A stretch of 17,528 nt of DNA from CAYRIF01 sp964424205 (GCA_964424205.1 CAYRIF010000046.1:1-17528); one strand, 5' to 3'; shown: positions 1-6,940, counted from the stretch's first letter. Numbers and translations: made by a program. Notes: generated by a model not told the origin, from the sequence alone.

Positions 1-651
1 ACCTTTGCTTTTTTGATCACTTCACCATTGGTTAATGAAGTCGCCATTGGTTTATTTGTTGGTCTTTTTGGTGTAAAAATGACAGCCATTTATGTAGTTA
101 GTGGTGTACTATTAGGAACTATTTCAGGTGTTATATTACAGAAATTAAAGTTAGAACGTTTTTTAACACCTTGGGTAAAACAAGTGTTAGAAAATGCACA
201 AAAAGAGCAAGAGGCTTTTGTTGCCGAAAAACAAACTTTCAAACAACGCTTACCTATTATTTGGGATGAAGTACTCAATATATTAAAAGGCGTAATACCA
301 TACGTAATTGTAGGAATTGCCATTGGCGGATTAATGCACGGATATATTCCAGAAGGATTTTTTGAGCAATATATGAGTAAAGATAATTTATTTGCTGTGC
401 CCATTGCAACCCTATTAGCCGTACCAATGTATTCAAATGCATCAGGAATTTTACCTGTTGTTCAAGTATTGGTAGCAAAAGGAATTCCGATTGGAACAGC
501 CATTGCATTTATGATGGGAGTTGTAGGATTATCATTGCCTGAAGCAATGCTTTTAAAGAAAGTAATGACCTTTAAACTCATAGGAATTTTCTTTGGTGTG
601 GTTACGCTTTGTATTATCTTTTCTGGATATTTATTTAATATTATTTTATGA
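1..651 (+). CDS. ArsP/DUF318-type permease, 5' end outside window
   Basis: Integral membrane permease of the ArsP_1 (DUF318) family, some members of which export organic arsenicals. Only the last 216 residues are visible. The frame is open from base 1 (TFAF before the first ATG at base 13), so that ATG is internal and the true start lies upstream. Visible landmarks are an N-terminal hydrophobic segment with SPLVNEVA, a long charged loop (about residues 55-85), the segment VPMYSNASGILPV, and the C-terminal block AFMMGVVGLSLPEAMLLKK, which is highly typical of the family. About five hydrophobic segments are visible. The stop codon overlaps the next gene's start (ATGA), indicating translational coupling. 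The substrate cannot be read from this part. Family assignment is firm; the arsenic role is inference, supported by the ArsF-like remnant at the end of the same gene run. Confidence 0.85.
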   Translation, partial: TFAFLITSPLVNEVAIGLFVGLFGVKMTAIYVVSGVLLGTISGVILQKLKLERFLTPWVKQVLENAQKEQEAFVAEKQTFKQRLPIIWDEVLNILKGVIPYVIVGIAIGGLMHGYIPEGFFEQYMSKDNLFAVPIATLLAVPMYSNASGILPVVQVLVAKGIPIGTAIAFMMGVVGLSLPEAMLLKKVMTFKLIGIFFGVVTLCIIFSGYLFNIIL

Positions 652-1520
652 AAGACATTATAAGCTCAGTTGAAAAACAACAGACCAATGAAATTACGGA
701 GCATTTTATTTATGCAGAATTAGCTAAACTAGCTACCGATAAAAAAAATAAAGCAACACTTCAAGAAATTTCGGAACAAGAATTAGGTCATTATAATTTT
801 TGGGGGAATATTACTAAAAAAGAAAGTAACCCTAATAACTGGCGGGTAAAAAAACATATCCTTTTGGCTAAGGTATTTGGATTGTCATTTTCACTTCGTT
901 TAATGGAAATGGGAGAAGATGAAGCAAGTAAGTTTTATGCCTCCATTAAAGGGGAATATGATGGGGTAGCTCAAATTGAAGAAGATGAATTACTCCATGA
1001 ACAAAAATTAATCTCTATTTTAAATGACAGTCGATTAAATTATGCAGGTTCTATTGTTTTAGGGTTAAATGATGCTTTGGTGGAATTTACAGGGACATTA
1101 GCTGGATTAACTTTTGCTTTCAACAACAATAAAATTGTGGGGGCAACAGGCTTAGTAATGGGATTAGCTGCTTCACTTTCTATGGCAGCATCTGGATATT
1201 TATCTTCTAAAGAAAATGAAGAAGTAAATGAAAATATCAATCCGATAACTGCTTCAGTTTATACAGGATTTTCTTATTTAATAACAGTAGCTTTTTTAGT
1301 TTCTCCCTATTTAATTCAAGACGACCCATATATTGCCTTAGGAGCAATGCTCTCCGTAACAGTTTTAATAATTGCAGGATATACTTATTACATTTCTGTT
1401 GCCAAAGCAATTTCTTTTAAAAGTAGATTTATGCAAATGGCAACTATTTCTTTAGGAGTAGCAGCTATTTCTTTTGCTATTGGATTGGTAATAAAACAAG
1501 TTTTTGGTGTAGAAGTTTAA
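648..1520 (+). CDS. Ferritin-like/VIT1 domain membrane protein (MbfA-like iron or manganese transporter)
   Basis: The 290-residue protein has an N-terminal ferritin/rubrerythrin-like helical domain (about residues 1-130) and a C-terminal VIT1/CCC1 membrane domain (about 132-287). The first domain carries two ExxH motifs typical of a di-iron site, E45-L-G-H48 and E114-L-L-H117. The membrane part begins with GLNDALVEFTGTLAGL and contains the SLSMAASGYLSSKE stretch typical of VIT family proteins; about five hydrophobic segments follow. The layout matches membrane-bound ferritin A (MbfA), an iron exporter in alphaproteobacteria, although this protein is a little shorter than those I recall. The start overlaps the permease stop by 4 bases, so the two are almost surely co-transcribed. 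Iron versus manganese, and export versus storage, cannot be decided from sequence. Confidence 0.85.
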   Translation: MKDIISSVEKQQTNEITEHFIYAELAKLATDKKNKATLQEISEQELGHYNFWGNITKKESNPNNWRVKKHILLAKVFGLSFSLRLMEMGEDEASKFYASIKGEYDGVAQIEEDELLHEQKLISILNDSRLNYAGSIVLGLNDALVEFTGTLAGLTFAFNNNKIVGATGLVMGLAASLSMAASGYLSSKENEEVNENINPITASVYTGFSYLITVAFLVSPYLIQDDPYIALGAMLSVTVLIIAGYTYYISVAKAISFKSRFMQMATISLGVAAISFAIGLVIKQVFGVEV

Positions 1521-1611
1521 AGAGTCAAACTAATATTTAAATTAATAAAAATTGGAAAATAAAAGAGAACTAAACGGAACCATTGAATTTTTAACTATAA
1601 AATGTTAACAA

Positions 1612-2328
1612 ATGAAAATACTAATTTTAATAGTGCCCTTTTTTATCCTTTTTACTGCTTGCAACGAAGTTCAAAAAAATAAAGTAGAAATAGAAAAAAA
1701 CGACAAATCATTTATTGCGAAAAAAGAGAGTCCTCTTAGCATCAAAGTGATTGATACTGATTTTTCAAAAGGCAGACTAACCTTAGAACACGACTTAAAT
1801 TTAGACGATTTAGAAAAATTTCACGGACATTTATGTGATGGCCTAGTAGTTGGATTCTTGGGTATTAAAGAAGGACTTGATATACTTTATCCAAACAGTG
1901 TAATTGACCGAACAAATACACGAATAGTAAGTAAAAGTTCCCCCTGTTTAACAGATGTTGCTGTTTATATTACAGGTGGTCGTTATCAATTCAATTCTTT
2001 TTATGTCGATAATTCTATAGCCAATGGTTTTTACATTATTCAACGAAAAGATAACGGAAAAACGGTTGTGGTAAACTTAAATAAAGGTGTAAAACCAACA
2101 GAAATAAATGAACTCGGATCAAAAGCAGTTAAAGGAGAGTTACCTGCTTGTGATTTAGACAAACTTAAAAAAATGGAAGATGATTTTTCAAAAAAATTAT
2201 TGTCATCCAACCCAAAAGACAATTTTACAATAACAGAAATTACTGATTTTGAATGGAAACCATTTTTGAAAAACGATTACACCAAAACCGATATCTTAAA
2301 TAAGAATAAATCAAATTGTAATCAATAA
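1612..2328 (+). CDS. FmdE-family domain lipoprotein
   Basis: A 238-residue exported lipoprotein. The signal peptide ends in a lipobox, FTAC, with C17 as the lipidated residue. The core resembles the FmdE (formylmethanofuran dehydrogenase subunit E) domain: FHGHLCDGLVVGFLGIKEGL at residues 70-89, then SSPCLTDVAVYITGG at 109-123. In FmdE proteins the conserved His and Cys residues bind metal; the equivalents here are probably H71, H73, C75 and C112, with C180 a further candidate. FmdE domains are usually found in cytosolic proteins linked to molybdenum enzymes or to metal handling, so the lipid anchor places this one in the cell envelope. It follows the VIT1 gene by 91 bases and precedes the carbonic anhydrase gene by 17. 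A role in periplasmic metal binding or delivery is inference. Confidence 0.8.
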   Translation: MKILILIVPFFILFTACNEVQKNKVEIEKNDKSFIAKKESPLSIKVIDTDFSKGRLTLEHDLNLDDLEKFHGHLCDGLVVGFLGIKEGLDILYPNSVIDRTNTRIVSKSSPCLTDVAVYITGGRYQFNSFYVDNSIANGFYIIQRKDNGKTVVVNLNKGVKPTEINELGSKAVKGELPACDLDKLKKMEDDFSKKLLSSNPKDNFTITEITDFEWKPFLKNDYTKTDILNKNKSNCNQ

Positions 2329-2345
2329 CGTTTAAATAAAAACAA

Positions 2346-3125
2346 ATGAAATTAATTAATTTTTCAATCATTGCAGTAACAACTGTATTCCTTTTTTCGT
2401 GTAGAACACTAAAAAAAGCAGAAACTAAACATCATAATGAAAATACACATACTACACATTGGGGTTACAAAGGAGAGAATGACCCAGCACATTGGTCAAA
2501 CATTAAAGATGATTATTTAGCCTGTTCAGGAAATTCACAATCGCCTATTAATATTGAAAAAAAATTGGCTAAAAAACATACTGGTAAAAATAATTTACAG
2601 TTAAATTACATGAAATCTATTCTTGATATTCTTAATAATGGACATACAGAAGAATTTGTAATTTCTAAAGGAAATAGTTTGGTGTTTAATAATAAAACCT
2701 ATCAATTAAAACAATTTCATATGCATACACTAAGTGAACATACAGTAAATGGAGACCATTTTCCGTTAGAGATTCATTTTGTAAACAAAGCCGAAGATGG
2801 AACTTATGCTGTACTTAGTATATTATTGAAAGAAGGTAAAGAATCTTTATTTTTAGGAAAATATTTAGCAAAATTTCCCAAAACAAAAGGGGAGTATAAA
2901 TCGAATGAGGTTATAGATATTAATAGTGTAATTCCAAATACAGAACATTATTATCACTACAAAGGCTCATTTACTACGCCTCCTTGTACCGAAGTTGTAG
3001 ATTGGATTATTTTACAAGATAACCCAACGGCATCAAAAAAACAATTGACAATATTACATAATCTTATGCATGATAATTATAGACCAATACAAAAATTGAA
3101 TGAACGCGTAATTAATTTTCAATAA
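2346..3125 (+). CDS. Alpha-class carbonic anhydrase, lipoprotein
   Basis: Periplasmic, membrane-anchored enzyme for reversible hydration of CO2 to bicarbonate. The 259 residues start with a lipoprotein signal peptide (LFSC, C19). The fold is marked by THWGYKG, GNSQSPINI (residues 62-70), the zinc-ligand segment QFHMHTLSEH with H125 and H127, the third ligand H144 in LEIHFV, and SFTTPPCTEVVDW, where T210 matches the gatekeeper Thr199 of human CA II. H100 in ILNNGH matches the proton shuttle His64. C60 and C214 are placed to form the disulfide common in bacterial alpha-type enzymes. All catalytic residues are present, so the enzyme is expected to be active. It lies 17 bases after the FmdE-like gene and 15 before the thioredoxin-like gene, in one probable operon. 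Confidence 0.95.
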   Translation: MKLINFSIIAVTTVFLFSCRTLKKAETKHHNENTHTTHWGYKGENDPAHWSNIKDDYLACSGNSQSPINIEKKLAKKHTGKNNLQLNYMKSILDILNNGHTEEFVISKGNSLVFNNKTYQLKQFHMHTLSEHTVNGDHFPLEIHFVNKAEDGTYAVLSILLKEGKESLFLGKYLAKFPKTKGEYKSNEVIDINSVIPNTEHYYHYKGSFTTPPCTEVVDWIILQDNPTASKKQLTILHNLMHDNYRPIQKLNERVINFQ

Positions 3126-3140
3126 TTAAAATTAATAAAT

Positions 3141-3443
3141 ATGAAACAATTTGCAATTTTATCCATCACAGCACTTAGTTTGCTATTCGTTTCTTGCAAA
3201 AGTAAAACACAAGAAAATAAAGATTTTATAACAAATAAATCAGATCAAATAGAGGTGATAGATTTTTACGGTACACATAGATGTATTAGTTGCAAAGCAA
3301 TTGAGGCGAATGCAAAATATACAGTTGAAACTTACTTTGCAAACGAACCAAAAGTAGTTTGTAGAACCGTAAATGTGGATAATGATAAAAACTATGAAAT
3401 AGCAGAGCGTTTTGAAGCAACAGGAACAGCATTATTCCTATAA
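3141..3443 (+). CDS. Truncated thioredoxin-like (ArsF-like) lipoprotein
   Basis: The 100-residue product has a lipoprotein signal peptide (FVSC, C19) and a thioredoxin-like domain with a C48-I-S-C51 motif in the context THRCISCKAIEANAKY. This resembles small exported thioredoxin-like proteins annotated as ArsF family in Bacteroidota, where they usually sit next to a DsbD-like ArsG membrane protein. The frame matches the family up to EATGTALFL, where relatives usually continue with NVI and another 30-50 residues. Here a stop follows at once, and the next bases code, in another frame, for the end of an unrelated zeta-toxin-like protein. The gene therefore looks cut by a recombination or deletion event at about 3435-3440, not by a single frameshift. 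The product lacks its last strand and helix and is probably non-functional. The ArsF assignment is from memory of the family and moderately sure. Confidence 0.75.
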   Translation: MKQFAILSITALSLLFVSCKSKTQENKDFITNKSDQIEVIDFYGTHRCISCKAIEANAKYTVETYFANEPKVVCRTVNVDNDKNYEIAERFEATGTALFL

Positions 3444-3580
3444 TTGACAGTGCATTAATTTTTGACAACTCGTTTGGAAAACACGAATTAATTGCCCACA
3501 AAATAGCAACAAATGAAATTACAATCATGGATATTGATAAGTTTAACCAATTAAAGAAATTTTATGACAAAAAAAGATAA
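3437..3580 (+). pseudogene. C-terminal remnant of a zeta-toxin-like/predicted ABC-type ATPase
   Basis: The frame that takes over where the thioredoxin-like gene ends reads PIIDSALIFDNSFGKHELIA and continues to a lysine-rich end at a TAA (3578-3580). The pattern D-S-x-x-I-F-D-N-S followed by xELIA is typical of the C-terminus of zeta-toxin-like kinases (predicted ABC-type ATPases, COG4185). The P-loop and all upstream parts are missing, and in this frame stops lie directly upstream (for example within 3362-3418). Only the last 47 or so residues remain. An alternative is that this is a novel tail of the thioredoxin-like protein after a frameshift, but the sequence does not resemble that family's end. 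Identification rests on a short motif. Confidence 0.5.
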
Positions 3581-3901
3581 ACTGAATTGTCCGAAATTTT
3601 AAATACTTCAGAGCTGAATGTTGAAAAAACCGACTATGATAATTGGACGGCGAAATTTGTTTTTTTACTGCGTATCTAAATTTAGATATCGGTACTTTTG
3701 TTAAGGTAGGAGAGAAACAAAGAAAAACCGATTGCTATTAAAAGTCTTGGGAGAAGAGCCATGTCTTTATTTAGATATGAACCTGATGGAATCAGAAAAT
3801 TAATTTGTGATATTAAAACCTCTCACCATCAAATATTTAGTAAAATTGAACAAATAATCGAGAATTTGACCATCAGGACTTTATTTGTTAATTTAAACTG
3901 A
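3564..3901 (+). pseudogene. Frameshifted remnant of an unrecognised gene
   Basis: Protein-like pieces follow each other in changing frames. An ATG at 3564 overlaps the end of the zeta-like remnant. The frame ending at 3679 gives TELSEILNTSELNVEKTDYDNW; the frame from about 3673 to 3741 gives YLNLDIGTFVKVGEKQRK; the frame to 3803 gives LGEEPCLYLDMNLMES; and the frame to 3901 gives DIKTSHHQIFSKIEQIIEN. Pieces in the right order with little overlap suggest one former protein of about 100-110 residues broken by at least three small indels. I do not recognise the family. The overlapping start suggests it was once co-translated with the zeta-like gene, possibly as part of a toxin-antitoxin-like pair; that is inference. 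Confidence 0.5.
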
Positions 3902-3952
3902 TTTTTTTCGTGTACTATGCTTAGATATAAAAAACCAGGACTCTGATGCAAA

Positions 3953-4732
3953 ATGAAAAATAAAAATATCAGTACATATCATAGATTATCTATTTTTGAC
4001 GGACTTGAAATGTTACATGCAAAAGAACATACTTTAAATTTTCCCAATCACACGCACAATACATTTAATATTGCTTTAATTTTAAATAATACATTTAACA
4101 CAAAACTTTCCAATAAATTTTTGAAAGCACCTATTGGAACTCTTGCAATCACAAACCCTAATGAAATTCACGCAACTCCTTGTGATACGTTAAAAGGCAA
4201 TTCATTCTTTACTTATTACATTTCACCAGAAGTATTGAAAAAAATTAATAAAGGAAAATCTGTTTTTTTTGAAAATAGAACAATTTATGATTTAGGAATT
4301 TTTAATGAACTGTTATTTTTATCATCTAATTTTAATGCAAAGCAATTTGAAAATAGACTTTATACTATTTTAACCTTATTAGTTAATAAGTATGGGACAA
4401 ATGAAATATTTAAAGACAGAACGTTAAATGTTTTTCGGAAATTTATAAATGAAATTGATGATTTTGAAAAATTTTCATTAGACAGAATTTCAAATCAATT
4501 TGGGCTAAACAAATACAAATTTTTAAGATTATTTAAGCAAGAAACGGGTTTGACACCAAATAATTACTTATTGCTAAAAAAAATTGAAAAAAGTAAAATT
4601 TTAATCACTGAGCATAAACCTATTTTTGATATTACAATAGATTTAGGTTTTTATGACCCATCTCATTTTTACAAAAATTTTAAACGATTTACAGGAGTTA
4701 CACCAATAGAATATCAAAACGCCATAAAGTAG
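3953..4732 (+). CDS. AraC-family transcriptional regulator
   Basis: The 259 residues form an N-terminal cupin-like ligand-binding domain (about residues 10-100, with NFPNHTHNTFNIALIL and NPNEIHATP) and a C-terminal AraC double helix-turn-helix domain (about 165-259). The second half is clear: DRISNQFGLNKYKFLRLFKQ for the first helix pair, then LGFYDPSHFYKNFKRFTGVTP, the classic AraC signature, ending PIEYQ. The ATG follows an AGGACT stretch by about 9 bases. The gene is very AT-rich: one 60-base line (4321-4380) has about 20% G+C by hand count. The S41 peptidase gene begins 50 bases after its stop, so it may regulate that gene or be co-transcribed with it. The ligand is unknown. Confidence 0.92.
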   Translation: MKNKNISTYHRLSIFDGLEMLHAKEHTLNFPNHTHNTFNIALILNNTFNTKLSNKFLKAPIGTLAITNPNEIHATPCDTLKGNSFFTYYISPEVLKKINKGKSVFFENRTIYDLGIFNELLFLSSNFNAKQFENRLYTILTLLVNKYGTNEIFKDRTLNVFRKFINEIDDFEKFSLDRISNQFGLNKYKFLRLFKQETGLTPNNYLLLKKIEKSKILITEHKPIFDITIDLGFYDPSHFYKNFKRFTGVTPIEYQNAIK

Positions 4733-4769
4733 TGCAATATTTTACAATACCTCAATTATACATAAGCAT

Positions 4770-4777
4770 TACATTTG
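4770..4777 (+). promoter_or_regulatory. Candidate -7 element TACATTTG before the S41 peptidase gene
   Basis: Exact match to the Bacteroidota -7 consensus TAnnTTTG. It ends 5 bases before the ATG at 4783, so transcription from it would give a leaderless or nearly leaderless message. No convincing -33 TTG was found at 17-23 bases upstream, so this is a weak call. Confidence 0.3.
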
Positions 4778-4782
4778 TACTT

Positions 4783-6567
4783 ATGAAACAATCCATATAT
4801 ATATTATTTTTTAGTTTATACTGTATCACAGGATATACTCAAAATGTTAAACAGATAAAAATTAACAAGAATTATTCAGATTTCACTATCCAACGAAAAC
4901 AAACGATGCAATTCTCTTTTAAATTAAAAAAAGATGAATACTATGCTATTAATGTATTTCAAAAAGGAATTGACGTTGAATTGTATCTTAAAAACTCGAA
5001 CCAAAAAGTATTAAAACATCAAGATAGCCCAAATGGAAAAAATGGTATTGAAAAAATAATCTTTTCTCCAGAGAAAACATCACAACTTATATTATTAATT
5101 AAGCCATTTGATGAACCTGGAAACAGTCAAGCAGGTGATTTTTCTATTCATATTAAAAACATTCCTAAAAAGCTTAAAAAAATAAATAAAAAGGATTTAA
5201 TTGAAGATTTAAATGTACTACAAAACATTTATTTAGAAACAAAAGTTGGATTATGGTACAAATCATTGACGCAATTGGATAGTATTTTTAACCTGCAAAA
5301 AAGCAAAATAAAAAAGAATATGACCTCTGTGGATTTTTATAAAATATTAGCACCAATTACAGCATTTACAAATGAAGGACACTGCAATATTAAATATTCC
5401 GAAGAAGCCAACATCCAAAAAAAACGATTTGGTAAATACTTACCTTTTGTTTTCAAAATATTTGAAGATAAGGTGTATTTATTAAATGATGTTGAACAAT
5501 TCCAAACAAAAGGCTTGCGAGTTTTAAAAATTAATAATCACAGTATTGATACAATTCTAAATCAATTTTTAAATATAGAACCTTCTGATGGTTATAATAT
5601 TACAAGTAAATATAAGTGGATTGAAAGTGCTTTCTCTAAATATTATCTTACTTATTTTGAATTTAATCCTAAAAACTTTGAATTAGAACTTCTAAATACT
5701 GACACAAAACAACATATAAAATATAAAGACATTCCATCATATGATTATAAAAAATTTGGTGTACTCCTTAACAAATTGAAAAGTGAACTACCTAACTTAC
5801 ATTTTAAAAACGCAACCGAATTTAAAATTGATAGCATCTCAAAAACAGCCATGTTAACCGTAAATTCTTTCAGTATTGACGATTACAAAAACGGAAGAAA
5901 TGGTTTTAAAAAAATATTAAAGGATGTTTTCCTGAAAATACAAAATCAACATATAGATAATTTAGTTATTGATATTCGCAAAAATGAAGGAGGTGCTCAA
6001 GGAATGGAAGATTATCTACTTTCTTATTTAATAAATAAACCTTACAAGAAGTATAAATATGTAGAAATCCCATCATTTACCTTTTCCTTTTTACAATTTA
6101 CGGATTATAAAAATGAAGCGGATATATTAAAAAATGAATTGTTAAAAGATTTTTATAGAGAAAATGATGGTCGTATCATCAACAAAAAAGATCACTATTT
6201 AGGAGCAAAACCTAAAAAAAACAACTTTAAAGGGAATGTATATATTCTTATTGGAGGGTTAACTTTTTCAGGTGGCTCTGAATTTGCAGCATTGGCAAAA
6301 ATTCACACAAATGCAATATTTATTGGCGAAGAAACTGGAGGTGGATTTTATGGTAACACAAGTGGTGACTTCATTAGTTTTGAATTGCCAAATTCTCATA
6401 TAAAAGGAAGAGTACCTATGTGTAAATTTGTCCTTGAAACCAATAAGACCAAAGTGCCTTTTGGAAGTGGTTTGTTGCCAGATTATACCATCAAAGAAAC
6501 TTTTCAAGACTTCATAAAAAGAATTGATGCACCATTAGAACATGCTATTAAATTAATAAAAATGTAA
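4783..6567 (+). CDS. Secreted S41-family peptidase with N-terminal PPC-like domain
   Basis: Start chosen at ATG 4783, which gives a 594-residue protein with a clean signal peptide (MKQSIYILFFSLYCITGYTQ); the frame extends back to a GTG at 4732, but that would bury the signal. After the signal comes a beta-rich region (about residues 25-125) like pre-peptidase C-terminal (PPC) domains, with YAINVFQKGIDVELYL and QDSPNGKNG. An S41 (C-terminal processing protease/tricorn-like) catalytic region follows, with NLVIDIRKNEGGAQG, IGGLTFSGGSEFA and FIGEETGGGFYGNTSG. S496 in TFSGG (codon 6268-6270) is the likely nucleophile. The Ser/Lys dyad lysine of CtpA-type members is not evident after GEETGG, so a tricorn-like catalytic arrangement is more likely. 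It probably acts in the periplasm or outside the cell; the substrate is unknown. It may be controlled by the AraC-type gene just upstream. Confidence 0.85.
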   Translation: MKQSIYILFFSLYCITGYTQNVKQIKINKNYSDFTIQRKQTMQFSFKLKKDEYYAINVFQKGIDVELYLKNSNQKVLKHQDSPNGKNGIEKIIFSPEKTSQLILLIKPFDEPGNSQAGDFSIHIKNIPKKLKKINKKDLIEDLNVLQNIYLETKVGLWYKSLTQLDSIFNLQKSKIKKNMTSVDFYKILAPITAFTNEGHCNIKYSEEANIQKKRFGKYLPFVFKIFEDKVYLLNDVEQFQTKGLRVLKINNHSIDTILNQFLNIEPSDGYNITSKYKWIESAFSKYYLTYFEFNPKNFELELLNTDTKQHIKYKDIPSYDYKKFGVLLNKLKSELPNLHFKNATEFKIDSISKTAMLTVNSFSIDDYKNGRNGFKKILKDVFLKIQNQHIDNLVIDIRKNEGGAQGMEDYLLSYLINKPYKKYKYVEIPSFTFSFLQFTDYKNEADILKNELLKDFYRENDGRIINKKDHYLGAKPKKNNFKGNVYILIGGLTFSGGSEFAALAKIHTNAIFIGEETGGGFYGNTSGDFISFELPNSHIKGRVPMCKFVLETNKTKVPFGSGLLPDYTIKETFQDFIKRIDAPLEHAIKLIKM

Positions 6568-6590
6568 TGAGAACGCTGTACAACAACTAA

Positions 6591-6624
6591 GCATTCGGCT
6601 TGCCGGTAGGCAAAAGCTGAATGC
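6591..6624. repeat. Hairpin of about 14 bp with GGTA loop downstream of the S41 gene
   Basis: GCATTCGGCTTGCC pairs with GGCAAAAGCTGAATGC across the loop GGTA, with one G-T pair and a two-A bulge. It starts 23 bases after the S41 stop codon. There is no T-run after it, so it is not a standard rho-independent terminator. It may serve as an mRNA 3' stabilising stem or be part of a dispersed intergenic repeat. Confidence 0.6.
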
Positions 6625-6640
6625 TCATCTAGTGTAAGTT

Positions 6641-6772
6641 CAATGTCGTTAAGTTAAGGTTTTTTTGTTCATTCTCGGTAAGGTAGTTCATTTTCATACC
6701 ATATAAATTTCGGTTTGTGAAGACACAAACCAAGGAGCTTTGGGAATTTATATCCTTAACTTAACGACATTG
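6641..6772. mobile_element. MITE-like element: 19-bp perfect inverted repeats, 9-bp flanking direct repeats
   Basis: CAATGTCGTTAAGTTAAGG at 6641-6659 is repeated exactly as its reverse complement at 6754-6772. The element is 132 bases and encodes nothing. GTGTAAGTT (6632-6640) directly before it and GTGCAAGTT (6774-6782) one base after it match at 8 of 9 positions, as expected for an aged target-site duplication. Inside are further pairs: ATATAAATT (6701-6709) with AATTTATAT (6745-6753), and GGTTTGTG (6712-6719) with CACAAACC (6724-6731) around a 4-base loop. A non-autonomous transposon fits best; a structured RNA is an alternative. No transposase is present in the window. Confidence 0.5.
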
Positions 6773-6844
6773 CGTGCAAGTTTGCAACTTGTACCTCTAT
6801 TGCAAAATTCCATCTATCGCAAATAATTAATTACAAGAAAATCA

Positions 6845-6852
6845 TACCTTTG
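6845..6852 (+). promoter_or_regulatory. Candidate -7 element TACCTTTG before the hydrolase gene
   Basis: Exact match to TAnnTTTG, 88 bases before the GTG start at 6941. A convincing -33 TTG at the usual spacing is not seen. It is the only good candidate between the repeat element and the hydrolase gene. Confidence 0.35.
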
Positions 6853-6940
6853 TTACTAGAGAAATGACTGATATGCTTACTTTCAGTCGCGGTAAACATC
6901 ACCATTAGTTTCAGTAAGACCATTAAAAAACAAAACCTAC

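Larger units (their letters stand above)
6568..6940 (+). other. 373-bp intergenic region with repeat-like structures, no clear gene
   Basis: No convincing coding region was found. In order it holds a GC-richer hairpin (6591-6624), a 132-bp inverted-repeat element flanked by short direct repeats (6632-6782), a small inverted repeat CAAGTT/AACTTG (6777-6791), an exact TAnnTTTG element (6845-6852), and a 6-bp inverted repeat GACTGA/TCAGTC (6866-6888) in the leader of the next gene. Base composition appears to change from very AT-rich to moderate across this region. Confidence 0.7.

Noticed and set aside
3286..3528. Minus-strand 80-residue ORF across the scar
   Set aside because: It is antisense to the thioredoxin-like gene and the zeta-like remnant, with no family-like features.
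4732..4782. GTG start at 4732 for the S41 gene, overlapping the regulator stop
   Set aside because: It adds 17 residues in front of a clear signal peptide and lies before the candidate promoter; ATG 4783 fits better.
6641..6772. Integron attC site
   Set aside because: GTTAAGT (6648-6654) and ACTTAAC (6759-6765) match core-site patterns, but they are in the reverse outer order (GTTRRRY first), so no attC can be drawn.
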